From Siphonodentalium dalli (taxonomy: Eukaryota; Mollusca; Scaphopoda; Gadilida; Siphonodentaliidae): 64,000 nt of DNA. This document shows, piece after piece, positions 23,000 to 34,699 of this stretch. The position numbers were made by a program, and so were the translations under genes. The notes below the pieces were generated by a model that was not told where the DNA came from, searched no databases, and saw nothing but the letters and a program-made list of their open reading frames with translations. The DNA is taken from assembly GCA_032622095.1 (NCBI GenBank), contig CP136063.1:26662987-26726986 (forward strand), written 5' to 3'. Position 1 is the first letter of the stretch. Each line of letters starts with the position of its first letter.

Positions 23000-24240
23000 T
23001 TTTTGGTGCATGCGCAGCAAAGGAGCCATGCATACGGCCTGGTGATGTAAGCTAATAGTAGTCAATGTTGCACGGTGCGGCTAGGGCATGTGTTTGTATA
23101 TATACATACGATCACACCACTTTAACTAAATGGGGTCGGAAAACCAGTTCCAATTACAGGCGCAATTATAGTGAGAATATTTTGCCATAATTATGAATAC
23201 CTGGTGCAATATCGATATACGGATATTTTATATTTCATGTTTGGGAAAGGCTGCCTCCTATGTTCATTTACGCAAAGCGCCAATGTGACCTACCCCGAAG
23301 ACATATATACGAGATAACTCCCGCCAACGATAATGTGCGTAAAGTCTATCATTTAAAGGTAATCGATCCGACCAGACGATCCCCATATCATGTCATATCA
23401 TCAAGCTACAACAACAACAACAACAACAACAACATTTCTTTAAAAAAAAGGTCAACGGCATCTATCGCATTATACTCTACGGGTCAATTTATCTACGTGT
23501 ATCAATTTTCACTGACCAGATTGCAACACGTTTGTGTATGTAATTAAATATTTAATTTAATTAATGATTAGTGCCATTTTAAGACATCTGATGTCAACGG
23601 GACCTATCTAATAAGATTCCCCGGGTCAAATTACTCATATATGTACATTTTCGGCTCCGATGATCCAGCCGTTCCTGTATAAACAATCAGGAGATAAAAG
23701 CCAATTGCGACAGCTTTTCATGTTTGACACTGTGTGTCACTGGTAGTCCCTCGTGTGACGTCACACAAAGGAAGATTAACGATTCAAACTGCATCATCCA
23801 TAATCAATCGCATGAATCTCCAAAACTTCGACAACGGGCTCACCACAAAAAAATAATTTTCGGCAACGTGCTCAGTGGATTAGCGGGCATCGATATTGAC
23901 TGAGATAAATTACACCCGTGTAATCATCTAATTTACCGAAATTACAGGGAATAATAAATATATGTACAGGGATATACAAATTAGTTTATTGGTTGGCGAC
24001 TTGAATATACTTTGGGTGATATTCTGTGTCATTGCTAATTGATTGGTGCATACTCAAGAGTCATAGACCTAACATCCCATGTACGACCACAGTGAGATGT
24101 ACCCGGTCTAAATATAGATAGCACCTGTATGACTGCAGACAGGTGTGATGCCGATCTGGTTTATTATTGTTTATCACTGATAGCATTAATTATAGGTTTA
24201 TGAAATAAAGAATTATGTTGACATTTCTAACGATGTTTTA
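23000..24240. other. Intron, no recognisable feature
   Basis: Only an ACA microsatellite near 23408-23434 stands out. The open frame across it encodes a poly-Asn stretch and is not supported as a gene. Confidence 0.4.
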
Positions 24241-24399
24241 AAGGGACCCACGCGAGTGATCGCGAGCTTCATTTGCCCTGATCTTGTGTCATATGTTCGA
24301 CAGCTGCTGATAATTTCAACAATGTATAAATATTTTCAACAAGAAATCAGTATGTTTCAACCAATAGAAAAACCCGACATATAATGGCTATTAGTGATT

Positions 24400-25365
24400 G
24401 GTCAGATGCTAACTTGTACCTTTGGTCAGACCATTATGAAATTTGTGATGGCTATTGACATTGACTTGTAGATGGGAACGAGTCATTTTGGTGTCATTCG
24501 GGAAAAAAACATGGCCGCCAGCAGCCATCTTGGATTTCAAAATTTAGCCCATTAGCACGGGCTACAGGTCGTACTGTTCGTCTGATCATCATGAAATTTG
24601 TCATGGATGTTAATATTGCATGTAGATGGGAACGAGTCATTTTGGGGTCGTTCGGCCTAAAAACATGGCCGCCAGCAGCCATCTTGGATTTGACTCTTTG
24701 CATGGCCAAATCCTTTGACACGGGCTACAGGTCGTACCTTTGGTCGGATCATAATGAGATTTGTCATGGCTGTTGACATTGAGATGTAGATGGAAACGAA
24801 TCATTTTGGGGTCATTCAGCCAAAAAACATGGCCGCCAGCGGCCATCTTGGATTTCAAATTTCAATCCATTAGCACGGTCTACAGGTCGTACTGTTCGTC
24901 TAATCATCATGAAATTTGTCATGAATGTTAATATTGACATGTAGATGGGAACGAGTCATTTTGGGGTCGTTCGGCCAAAAACCATGGCCGCCAGCAGCCA
25001 TCTTGGATTTTACTTTTTGCATGACCAAATCCTTTTGCACGGGCTACAGGTCGTAGCTTTAGTCGGATCATTATGAAATTTGTCATGGATGTTAACAATG
25101 ACATGTAGATGGGAACGAGTCTTTTTGGGGTCATTCGGCAAAAAAACATGGCCACCAGCAGCCATCTTGGATTTTACTCTTTGTATGACTAAATCCTCTG
25201 GCACGGGCTACACGGTCGTATCTTTTGTCTGATCATCATGGAATTTGTGATGGATGTTAACAATGACATGTAAATGGGAACGAGTCTTTTGGGGTCATTC
25301 GGCAAAAAAACATGGCTGCCAGCGGCCATCTTGGATTTTACTCTTTGCATAACTAGGCCTTTCAA
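24400..25365 (-). repeat. Roughly 160-bp satellite, about 6 units
   Basis: ATGGCCGCCAGCAGCCATCT, CACGGGCTACAGGTCGTA, TGATCATCATGAAATTTGTC, ACATGTAGATGGGAACGAGT and TTTTGGGGTCATTCGG repeat at intervals of 157-164 bp. Read on the minus strand the core is AAGATGGCTGCTGGCGGCCA, the same core as the arrays at 51.9-52.4 kb and, more loosely, at 29.8-30.6 kb. Confidence 0.85.
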
Positions 25366-25439
25366 CTTTCCACATTCCTAATCACTCCATTGACAGTAAC
25401 ACATGAAATTATTCCCTTTCCAAGTTGAGCTACAGTGTC

Positions 25440-26035
25440 ATTGACACTTTCATTTCGTATCCCATTTGTTTATGTATTAACGATTTATCTGAGATAACTT
25501 ACATACTTTATTTCGTGTCCCATTTTGTATGTATTAACGATTTATCTGAGATAACCTGCATACTTTATTTCGTATCCCATTTGTTTATATATTAACGATT
25601 TATCTGAGATAACATGCATACTTTATTTTGTATCCCATTTGTTTATGTATTAATGATTTATCTGAGATAACCTACATACTTTATTTCGTATCCCGTCCTT
25701 TTATGGCTAACATTGCTACCACATAATAACGATTAACATGATATAAACTACCCGGGGTTTAAACTCATAATACAATTTACCACGTTTTGCTAATTATGTT
25801 TAACGATTTATCTGAGATAACCTGCATACTTTACTTTGTATCCCATTTGTTTATGTATTAACGATGTATCTGCGATGACCTGCTTTATTTCGTATCCCAT
25901 TTGTTTATGTATTAACGATTTATCTGAGATAACCTGCAGACTTTATTTCGTGTCCCATTTGTTTATGTATTAACGATTTGTCAGAGATAACCTACATACT
26001 TTATTTCGTATCCCATTCGTTTATGGCTAAATTTT
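25440..26035. repeat. 58-bp tandem repeat, about 9-10 units
   Basis: The unit is CTTTATTTCGTATCCCATTT, GTTTATGTATTAACGATTTA, TCTGAGATAACCTACATA. A different 100-bp stretch (25690-25800), shared with 22140-22200 and 22690-22760, interrupts it. Confidence 0.85.
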
Positions 26036-26064
26036 CGGGAGAGTATACTACCCGTCTATATACT

Positions 26065-26860
26065 CACTGTCATGCGCCCCACTGCACATTATGAATATAT
26101 AATCCCTGTCGTTCGCCCCACTGCACGTTATGATATATAATTCCTATCGTGCGCCCACTGCATGTTATGATATATAATCCCTGTCGTTCGCCCCACATCA
26201 CGTTATGATATATAATACCTGTCGTCCGTCCCACTGCACGTTATGATATATACTCCCTGTCGTTCGCCCCACTGCACGTTATGATATATAATTTCTGTCG
26301 TACGCCCACTGCATGTTATGATATATAATCCATGTCGTGTGCATCACTGCACGTTATGATATATAATCCCTGTCTTCCACACCACTGAACGTTTTGATAT
26401 ATAATCCCTGTCTTCCACACCACTGCACGTTATGATATATAATTCCTGTCGTGTGCATCACTGCACGTTATGATATATAAGCCCTGTCTTCCACATCACT
26501 GCACGTTATGATATATACTCCCTGTCGTGCGCCCACTGCATGTTATGATATATAATTACTGTCGTGCGCTCACTGCATGTTATGATATATCATCGCTGTC
26601 GTGCGTCCCACTGCACGTTATGATATATAACCCCTGTCGTGCGCCCCACTGCACGTTATGATATATAAGCCCTGTCTTCACCACCACACCACGTTATGAT
26701 ATATATAATCCTGTCGTGCGTCCCATTGCACGTTATGATATATAATCCCTGTCTTCCACACCACTGCACGTTATGATATATAATCCCTGGCTTGCACACC
26801 ACTGCACGTTATGATATATAATCCATGACGTGCGCATCATTGAACGTTATGATATATATA
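26065..26860. repeat. 38-bp minisatellite, about 20 units
   Basis: The unit is CACTGCACGTTATGATATAT, AATCCCTGTCGTGCGCCC. Variants replace GTCGTGCGCCC with GTCTTCCACAC or GTCGTGTGCAT. It follows the 58-bp array almost directly. 26870-27380 is unremarkable intron. Confidence 0.9.
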
Positions 26861-27387
26861 GTAGTCTTGTGGGTAGCCGTATATGTCTGTTCAATTGTAT
26901 AATAATTGTAAGAGATACTAACACATTTTAGACCTATCAAGTGTGTAATTCCACTTGTTATTATCCAAAAGGTGTTATTATCTTTTACAATTATTATTAT
27001 GTATATCTCGAACAGTGTGATATGGGGAAGTTAGAATACTGTTACAAATCTTAATATGTGTAATGGGAATTTGATATACATGACAAATCAATGTATACAT
27101 TACAATATAGCCCGTACATTTTGCAGCCACCAGTATTTAATAGTGCGGAACAATTTTTTGGCAAATATGTTTTAAGCCGTTTTGATTTTCTAAATGGTCT
27201 TTTGGTCTACTTGCCGGTTCACTACCTTGACTTTGTTTCCGTTATTCTAATGTTCTCGGTGTGGAGTTATTTACCCTAGCAGTGAGTTAACTTGTCAGAC
27301 GCCCACTTACCTATATTGGTTTCCCATAAAACAAAACTTAGGATAGGCGGATCATTGCAATGTTGACAACCAACACAGTTTACGTAC

Positions 27388-27561
27388 CTATAATGCACTC
27401 CGATGCCTCGCATAGTAGTGTTTCCTCGGCTTCCCCCTCACATTGATTGCCGCCTGGTCCTGCCGGGGGGTAGTTACAGGTTCTGGTCCGTACCTTGGAC
27501 CAACTTCCACATGCCATACTGCAGGGTCCGGTCTTCCATGATGACCAATGTCCATAAACTG
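27388..27561 (-). CDS. TSP1 exon 7
   Basis: 174-bp exon, phase 1 at both ends, acceptor GTTCCAG, donor ATAG/GTACGT. One TSP1 repeat: GHWSSWKTGPCSMACG, then VRTRTCNYPPAGPGGNQC and EETLLCEASEC, with six cysteines. The C-x-x-A-C-G site lacks the Ser/Thr that POFUT2 fucosylates in this domain, unlike the other complete repeats here. It belongs to the same subtype (WSSW, RTRTC, ETLLC) as the 36-39 kb exons. The intron sequence beyond the donor (GTTGACAACCAACACAGTT read on +) is shared with those exons, showing common descent by exon duplication. Confidence 0.85.
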   Translation of the reverse strand, partial: QFMDIGHHGRPDPAVWHVEVGPRYGPEPVTTPRQDQAAINVRGKPRKHYYARHRSAL

Positions 27562-27754
27562 CTGGAACGACGCGACACTGTTAACAATTGTACTAAATTA
27601 GCTGATACAAGATCGTGTACATTATGTCCCTTTTACAAATACATATGTTGCACTTTTTGTGTGTGATAATAATAACATGGCCAGTTCTCTACTTATCACT
27701 TATATATACATATATATCAAAATGCAACCAAAGTGAAGAAGTTTGATTAAATGG

Positions 27755-28053
27755 GACTTTATAGTTCTATTTTTAGAACAGACCATTCAGGTGATACGAA
27801 TATTTTATTATAAAATGATATGATTAACTGGGACACCTATAATGTGTCTAATTAACGTTTTTTGTGACAATATATACAATCAAATTTCTTCGTTAGCTAA
27901 ACAACCACACGTGTTTAGACCAGAACATATTCGAAATATAATCAATATTAATCGATTGAAGCATTTCCGGACATGGGTCATCGATTCATATCTAATATTT
28001 TCTACACCGGTAACTATATATTACATGTTTACAACGAGATAGACCATCCTTAA
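27755..28053 (-). mobile_element. TTAA-flanked MITE, copy 3, internally deleted
   Basis: Inverted relative to copies 1 and 2. On the minus strand it starts with TTAA (28050-28053), then GGATGGTCTATCTCGTTGTA, and carries the CCATGTCCGGAAATGCTTC and TAGACCAGAACATATTCGAA-type pieces. About 300 bp. The far end is ragged and may include GATTAAATGGGAC near 27745. Confidence 0.6.
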
Positions 28054-28406
28054 AGTTTTAGGTAAATTGAATTACAATAAATACCGTTAACATGAAGTTG
28101 ATCTGGCGCTCTTACGAGTCCCCACAATTTAATAACCGAACAAGGATATCTCACTTCAAAGCATGTGGTAAGAAGTGCTTTTCGTGCTGTTTCTATTAAA
28201 GTTTTCGGTAGATTGAATTACAATGGAGATGAGCGTACCCTGCAGCTGGCTTTACAAAAACCATGTTTTCATGCTCAAGTCCCTGAATATCCAACTTAAC
28301 AGAGAAGAGTACGTTTATCTCCTGATTATACAGGCAACAGAAGCAACACGACATTGATGAGAAACCTCGCGCATCATTCCAAATGGAAAGCAGATTGCAC
28401 ACAAAC

Positions 28407-28577
28407 CTGGGCATGAGTTCTCGATACAGTCAACTATCTGGGTCAAACTCCCATTACAAGAAGCTCCGCCGTTGCTGGGAGGTGGATCCGTACACCACCG
28501 CGCTTGTGTTTTCGAACCGGCACCACAGGTAACCGAACAGCTTCCCATGTCAGCCCATGAAGTCCATGCACCGTCCA
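28407..28577 (-). CDS. TSP1 exon 6
   Basis: 171-bp exon, phase 1-1, acceptor CTGATTTTAAG, donor CCCAG/GTTTGT. One TSP1 repeat: GAWTSWADMGSCSVTCG, then ARWCTDPPPSNGG, ASCNGSLT and ENSCPG, with six cysteines. Both the W-x-x-W (C-mannosylation-type) and C-x-x-T-C-G (O-fucosylation-type) sites are present. It is most like the exon at 19190-19360 (shared PPP-x-NGG, CNG and CPG ends, similar intron at the acceptor). The other nearby exon, 27388-27561, is of the second subtype, so subtypes are interleaved along the gene. Confidence 0.85.
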
Positions 28578-28899
28578 CTTAAAATCAGAAAGTGATCACT
28601 GCAATTTCGTGACGTATTTAACTAAATCTTGAAAAGATGTACATACGCTGCATGACCCCGTTACCAATATACATCTGTCGCGTTTCGTGAAATATGGTAT
28701 TTTTTCCCGGTCGGCTGGACCTGGGATGTCACAATCCATTGTCACGTTGATAGGGGCCCGATATATTATATTACCCAAAATAACCCTTCATGTGGCATGT
28801 TTTATACTCGGAACAGCACCGGAATGTGACAAGCGTGAGCATTACTCATTGTTATCCTCCTCCCCATTTTCCACCCTTCTAATTGGCCCATGTGCTGTC

Positions 28900-29810
28900 A
28901 CGTGTCGGGCGACAAATCACACTGTCGCCCGCTGACCCGGGAGACATTGTTTTTGTCGCCCGCCTGGTATTATATTGTATTATATTTCAAGAATATCTCC
29001 AAACACACAGTGCAGTAACTCACCTATTTCACATCACTACGACGTACTAAAAAATCATAGATACCCCACGGATTCGCAAAACACATCAGTTGTGGTGTTT
29101 GCTAATTTGCATATATTTAGTGAACACTAATATTCGAACTTTTAAGTTGATACTTTTATCGGACAAGCGTTATTATTTACTTTTTACATCGAAACATCTC
29201 GGTGATTCAATTTGTTCATGTCGACATTATGATGCAAGATTGAAAGAGAGGATCCCTTGATGTTGGTTGTTTATAAATGTTCGCTGGTAGACAACGTAAT
29301 GCATACGTTTGTCGCGAATGAATGGTATTTTACGCTTATCCTCCGCGATGTCTGCCATGTGATCATAGAATTATTTAGATCGCCATGAGCACTGACACGT
29401 ATGAATGTACATTAATGAAATTGACAACTTCCCAATAGCTTTCTGGGAAGACCGTTATGAAATGAACTTCGCGAGTAAATTGCGCACACAAGACGACATT
29501 GAATATGCCACATTGCAGAGACGAGAACATACCTATGTAGTCCAGGAGATATTGGTCGACCTCTGCACCCCCCCAGGACTTAACTTCACCCCACTAATTT
29601 TCTTCCTTAAGGTCTCCTCTAATTTTGTTCGCTTGTTAACAAGAAAAAAGAGTGGCCGCAGAGACTCCAGACAAGATGGCGTCCATTTAAAAATGCACTA
29701 GGTCTCTTTGATCGCCATTATAGTAAAGATGATAGCACATGCGGTCTTGTTTTCCGCTCGATTCGTTATGCTAATATACAACCCTTACAAATTAGCCAAA
29801 AAATCCGACA
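28900..29810. other. Intron; one GC-rich hairpin, otherwise nothing
   Basis: TCGGGCGACAAATCACACTG then TCGCCCG (about 28907-28932) forms a short hairpin, and TGTCGCCCGC recurs nearby at 28955. The rest shows only short unsupported ORFs. Confidence 0.4.
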
Positions 29811-29814
29811 CCAG

Positions 29815-30560
29815 AATCCAATATGGCGGCCAAGATGGCCGCCGAAATGCGAAAATATGCTATTTTTCTGACATGTTACCACCTTTCGTTCGTCTCTGTG
29901 GGAAAATGTTAGAATTTTTGCGTCATATTATACATTTTTCATATAGAGGAGTCAATGGGGAACACATGGGACCATAATATGCATTCATTTCGGGATATTT
30001 TTGTCCGATATCACGTTTTCCCAAATGCCGGTATCATAGGTCAAAGCCGAATCTCCGTTAATAACGCGATGTTATGTTTCGAATCAATGAATTTTATTGC
30101 TATTATAACAACACCCATGCATATTATTTGCAGGAGATACTCGAGTTAGGATTCCTCTTATACCTGAGTAGAGGAATATTTACCAAAATCCAAGATGGCG
30201 GCCAAAATGGCCACCAGAAATAAAAAATCGCCGAAAATCGCTGATTTTAACATCAGTGAGCATTATTGTCATGACAACTCCACACCTGCTTACTATTGTA
30301 AGTTGGGAACACTTAGGCGAAGAACTTTCCTTGTACCATATCCAAATAAAAGTCCCCGAAATCCAAAATGGCGCCCACAATGGCGGACAGATTTAGAAAA
30401 ATCACCGAAATTCCCTCATATTCACATCATTGGGCATTATTGTCGAGACAACACCACCCATGCTTACAATTGAGTTGGAAATACTGAGGTGAAGTAATTA
30501 CCTTACATCTCATGCCAGAAAATGTTTTCCAAATCGAAGATGGCGGCCAAAATGGCGACC
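29815..30560 (+). repeat. Roughly 175-bp repeats carrying ATGGCGGC motifs
   Basis: CCAAGATGGCGGCCAAAATGG-type cores lie at about 29821, 30191, 30365 and 30537, spaced 174, 172 and (for one missing or diverged unit) 370 bp. Between the cores are repeated ATTATTGTC-GACAAC, ACACC-CATGCTTAC and GTTGG-AATACT blocks. AAGATGGCGGC resembles the animal YY1 consensus (established knowledge); function here is untested. Confidence 0.7.
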
Positions 30561-30699
30561 GAAATTTGAAAACAAGTCTACATTCCTTTACTTTCTTACG
30601 ATGGGCGTTATTGTTTCGCGATTTCTACCCACCATTACATGTTGATATGTATGAATTATTCATTAGGGTTTGGCAAGTGATACTCAGTGAATAACTAGA

Positions 30700-31180
30700 G
30701 GTCAGATTCCATGGAATCAGATATACTTCCATGGTATCCCATTCCACGTGTGTGTTATGCGTATAGGTGTGTTCCTCTTCACGCGAATGCATATTGGTGT
30801 TTTGTGATCCGATGGTGGACTTGCATTGACATTTCTAAATAAGATATATATTCCAAAGGTTTGTGTCATTTGGTTCGACCCACCGTGGATGCTTAATGAC
30901 AGTCTATTGCATAATGGTCGTGACCTACTGAGCCACCATTCACCCCAGCCAATCAGATTTATTCGGTAGGGATATATTTTAGAGCTAATTATAACCCCTC
31001 GCCAAGACGCCCATATCAATTTCAACGATCACGAAATTAGGCATGTCTGATTATAGCGTAATCGACATGTAGATCAAACGGGTGCAAAGCATATTAATGT
31101 ACCATAACTGTTATTTCACATTTATTGGATAGTTCTTTCAGTTTCGGATTCAGAATATTTTAGTTTTAATGGCGGAGGAA
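30700..31180. other. Intron, no recognisable feature
   Basis: Short frames on the minus strand do not match a known domain and lack splice support. Confidence 0.4.
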
Positions 31181-31183
31181 ATT

Positions 31184-31440
31184 AAGTCCTTTCACTATAA
31201 CAGCGATTGATAGACAAGACCTCATTCATTTTAATTTCTTCCTCCTGTGTGTTTGATGCGTTTGACCGAGTGCGCGGGCGGGAATGTTGATCCCAACTGG
31301 GAGGGCCCTTGCTGTGTTCAGTGTCCAAGATATTTATTATAGGAGATACATATTTTGGGTAAAAAAATATTATATCTCTGTCAAATATATTTTGGACACT
31401 GAAACTAATGGTTATAATTAGAATTCTTGAAGAGGAGGAG
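31184..31440. repeat. Repeat block shared, inverted, with 35880-36100
   Basis: CACTATAACAGCGATTGATA then GACAAGACCTCATTCATTTT is the reverse complement of 35885-35930. TATATTTTGGACACTGAAAC then TAATGGTTATA matches the reverse of 36055-36090. GTGTCCAAGATATTTATTAT and AATATATTTTGGACAC also make a local palindrome (31318-31400). Confidence 0.6.
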
Positions 31441-32644
31441 GCCACGAGGCAGATAATCCGACTATGTCCATGAAACCCACCTGCTGAAGCAGAAAAGACC
31501 TGCATCCTGTACCAAAAAGATTTCTTGGTAGACATGTGCCAAAAAATAGATCACTGTGTCCCATATGTAATAGTTCAGATAAACTCAAAAACAACTGAGC
31601 CTCCTAAAAGGAAACACCACGTACTTCATGTGCCCTACTAGTAATGGTCACAGGGTGAATGTGTCCAGGACAAACATTGGTCATATGCAAGGGGGATAAC
31701 TCATTCATTCATGTACCTAATAGGATAAAGGAACCTACCCCACCACTCCTTAGAGGATGAAGCAGCACTAGCACGACATCCAGAGGATGTTGACTGGCCC
31801 ATAATACATGCAAAAGGGGCACTGAGGGGAAAACACGGTTATGACACCCCCAGCCAGAAAAGCTGAATCAATACTCAGAATGGATCTCACAAAATGAGGC
31901 CATGCTCAGTGTGGTATGACGGACCTGACAGTATTTTGGAGCCCGACCGAGAGACCCAGGGGAGATATGAGAAACCGTTGGGCCCAGACCAATGGGGGGG
32001 GGGGGACCAGGGATACACCAGGAAAACATGACTGAGTTGAGCACTGGAAATCATGTCCCTGGAAAGAAAAAACATACACATAAGGGAGGGGACCAAGATG
32101 GAAAGATTGCCTGCCTCTGGTACACCAAGTCAAAGAACTGGAAATTGAAGTGTACGGGCAACCAAGGAGAGGAACTAATACCGCGAATGGAACACTGTCT
32201 GGTCATATACGGCCAATCTGTGATGCAATGAACCGGCCTGCATGGTTTCAAAATAAATGTGGAACTTAGTTTAATATCGTTCGTCAGGTGGTGATATAGG
32301 GAACCCATACCGTAGGTTAGCAGAAAGTTACAAAAACTGTGAAAACCGCCAACTGGTATGCTCAAGCACCGATGGGCATGCGGCAATAATTGTGAAATGT
32401 CGCAAAGGTGAGAATCGGTAATCGCTAAATCAGATTAGAATTAGAATCACGCCTGCCAAGTGATGTTAAACACTCGGCCCGAGGGATAACATAAAATATT
32501 CTTGGTTCAAAGTCGGTACTGTGACAAATACGATAACAAAATGGACTACATACATGACGCCTAGACACCAATGAAATGCCGATACGCTATATGATGAAAT
32601 CCTATGGTGTTAGGTGGTCACTGAAAGATACATCCCAAATCTAG

Positions 32645-32825
32645 AAGTAAAATTGAAAATGAGCGTAGTTCAGACGATAGTGTCGATGGAGCTGAACGGT
32701 CGATATTCATGATATGTTCGGCTAAGTGAATAGAGCGCCAATTTCCCCTGTGAGATATAGCACCCGCATACTAACTTATCAGGTTCACACACACAATCAA
32801 GTCCATAATACGTCTAGGTTTATCT
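32645..32825 (+). repeat. Dispersed repeat family R1, copy 2
   Basis: AATTGAAAATGAGCGTAGTT, CAGACGATAGT, GGTCGATATTC, the TTCGGC block, GCATACTAACTTATC and CAAGTCCATAATACGTC align in order with 15905-16085 and 60945-61115. Confidence 0.55.
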
Positions 32826-33211
32826 CATAAAAGCGGCCTAATTGTTGAATAAAAATCTAACAGATTAGAAGGCCCAAAACTATAAAGACAGGTCTCAACA
32901 AGACCTGGAATACCCCGAGGCGAAAGAAACTTATTCAGGAGCAGTTCCTGAATGCGGCACATAGCCAGAGCAATGCGATATGGCAGAAAGCAGACTGACA
33001 GAGGAAACATCAAAGTACAAAGAACGAAGGTAATAGTGTACAAAACAGTCAGTCGAATGAATGCCACTTGTCGGCGACTAGGCACAATGAGGTAGCCAAG
33101 GCAAGAAAGGGTTCGGAAAAACCGCTATGTGCCGTGACAGCATGAACCTGGATGGACTGAGACAGAACCAGCGGTAGATGCTGCAGAACCTCCATCGCTG
33201 CTCGTCGCAAC

Positions 33212-33680
33212 GAAGGTTGTGGAAGCCGCGACAAATAGAGGAGGCATGACCACCAACAGATTCCGAGCCTGCAGCGCAGGCTGTACCGAGTTGACGGAGG
33301 AAAATTCATTGTTGCCCATCTCCGAGAAGGTTGTGGAAGCCGCGACTACAAATATAGGAGGCATGACCACCAACAGATTCCGGGCCGCCAGCGCAGGCTG
33401 TATCGAGTGGACAGAGGAAAATTCATTGTTTCCTGTCTCTGCGAAGGTTGTGGAAGCCGCGACTACAAATAGAGGCGGCATGACCACCAACAGACTCCGA
33501 GCCTGCAGCGCAGACTGTACCGAGTTGGCAGAGGAAAATCCATTGTTGACCGTCTCTGTGAAGGATGTGGAAGCCGCGACTACAAATAGAGGAGGCATGA
33601 CCACTAACAGACCCTGAGCCTGCTGCGCAGGCTGTATCGAGTAGGCAGAGGAAAATCGTCACACGTTGGTGTTTGTTCTT
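33212..33680. repeat. 117-bp (39-codon) tandem repeat, 4 units plus a degenerate one
   Basis: GAAGGTTGTGGAAGCCGCGA, CAAATAGAGGAGGCATGACC, ACCAACAGA-TCC-GAGCC and GGAAAATTCATTGTT repeat at 33212, 33326, 33443 and 33560, spaced 114, 117 and 117. The first difference is a loss of exactly one codon length. Frames stay open on both strands as a result: minus reads VVMPPLFVVAASTTF, plus reads VVEAATTNRGGMTTNR. Multiple-of-3 units alone explain that, but the codon-sized indel leaves coding possible. Confidence 0.85.
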
Positions 33681-34699
33681 GATATGTGGGCCCCATGCAG
33701 TCCTTCGGTTGTGGAAGACAGGCGTACTTCTCTGCGGATGGCTCAGGAGGCCGCGACCAATAAGGAGGAGGCATGTCCCGCAACCGACTCCATCGGAGGC
33801 TCCATGTGAATGGAGGAAGCAAGAGAATGGCGCTGTTTGTTCTTCCTTTTTCTGTGCTGTTAGTATCGTGCTGGTAATGCATGCGAAATTGTGCGCAATT
33901 GTTATCCTAAGGCCGAAGGACTGACCCATCCGAAATGACCCTCAGGGAAGGCACTCTCGGATGGGCATGGCGAACTCGGACACGCATCAAACGCTGCCAA
34001 ATCCAGGAGATGTTGCGACAGCACGTCCTCGTCTCTGAACAGCACCGTCCGTCCCTGAGATTGGGGAAAGGGGCAAGTATCCCGACCAGGTCACCTGGTT
34101 TGATGAGGCAAGAAATTCCGGAGCCTCGGAAAGGAAACTAAGTCTAAGTTCTGGCCTAGGAGCCCAAAAGAGGCCAGACACTGTACAAACAAGGCCACAC
34201 TGGTGGAGGAAAGAACACAGGTGAATAATAGGGATACATACCCACCCCAAAACCGGGAGGGACGGATGCCGGAAAAGACGTTGACGAATGGAGGACAGGT
34301 CAGAAACCGTGCGGTCAAATCCCCTGGAGTGGAAGCAGTGGCAGTTGACACATTGAACTGCGTAGGCAGGCAATGTGCCGAGGGCACCGGGGCTTGCCAG
34401 CTAAACGGACCACTGATGTGGTAGCTGTAGCAAGTGGCCGGCTGGTGCAGCGATGGTGCGAACCCGGCGGAACCGGAGGCAGGACCAAGGGCAGCTGCAC
34501 TTGGACCACAATCTGCCATTCTCTGCGGGGGCTATGGACGCCGCGACCCTGAGGGAGGAGGCATGTCCACCAACCAACTCCAGCGGAGTCTCCAAGTTAA
34601 TGGAGGATGCAAGAGAAGGTGCCACGTCAGCAGAGGTGCCACGATCATTGAACTTGATAATCGATAGTCAATACTAGATTAGAATCGATGAAGCGTATC

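Larger units (their letters stand above)
31560..34680. other. GC-richer block, possible mobile element, no recognised protein
   Basis: Base composition is clearly less AT-rich than the neighbours. Many overlapping frames on both strands exist, but none shows a domain I recognise. Inside are a dispersed R1 repeat (32645), a 117-bp tandem array (33212-33680), and a block GGAGGCATGTCC-CAACC-ACTCC then AATGGAGGA-GCAAGAGAA that occurs at 33765-33830 and again at 34555-34620. Copies of one repeat lie on both sides (31.2 and 35.9 kb), so the block may have arrived as a unit. Confidence 0.35.
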
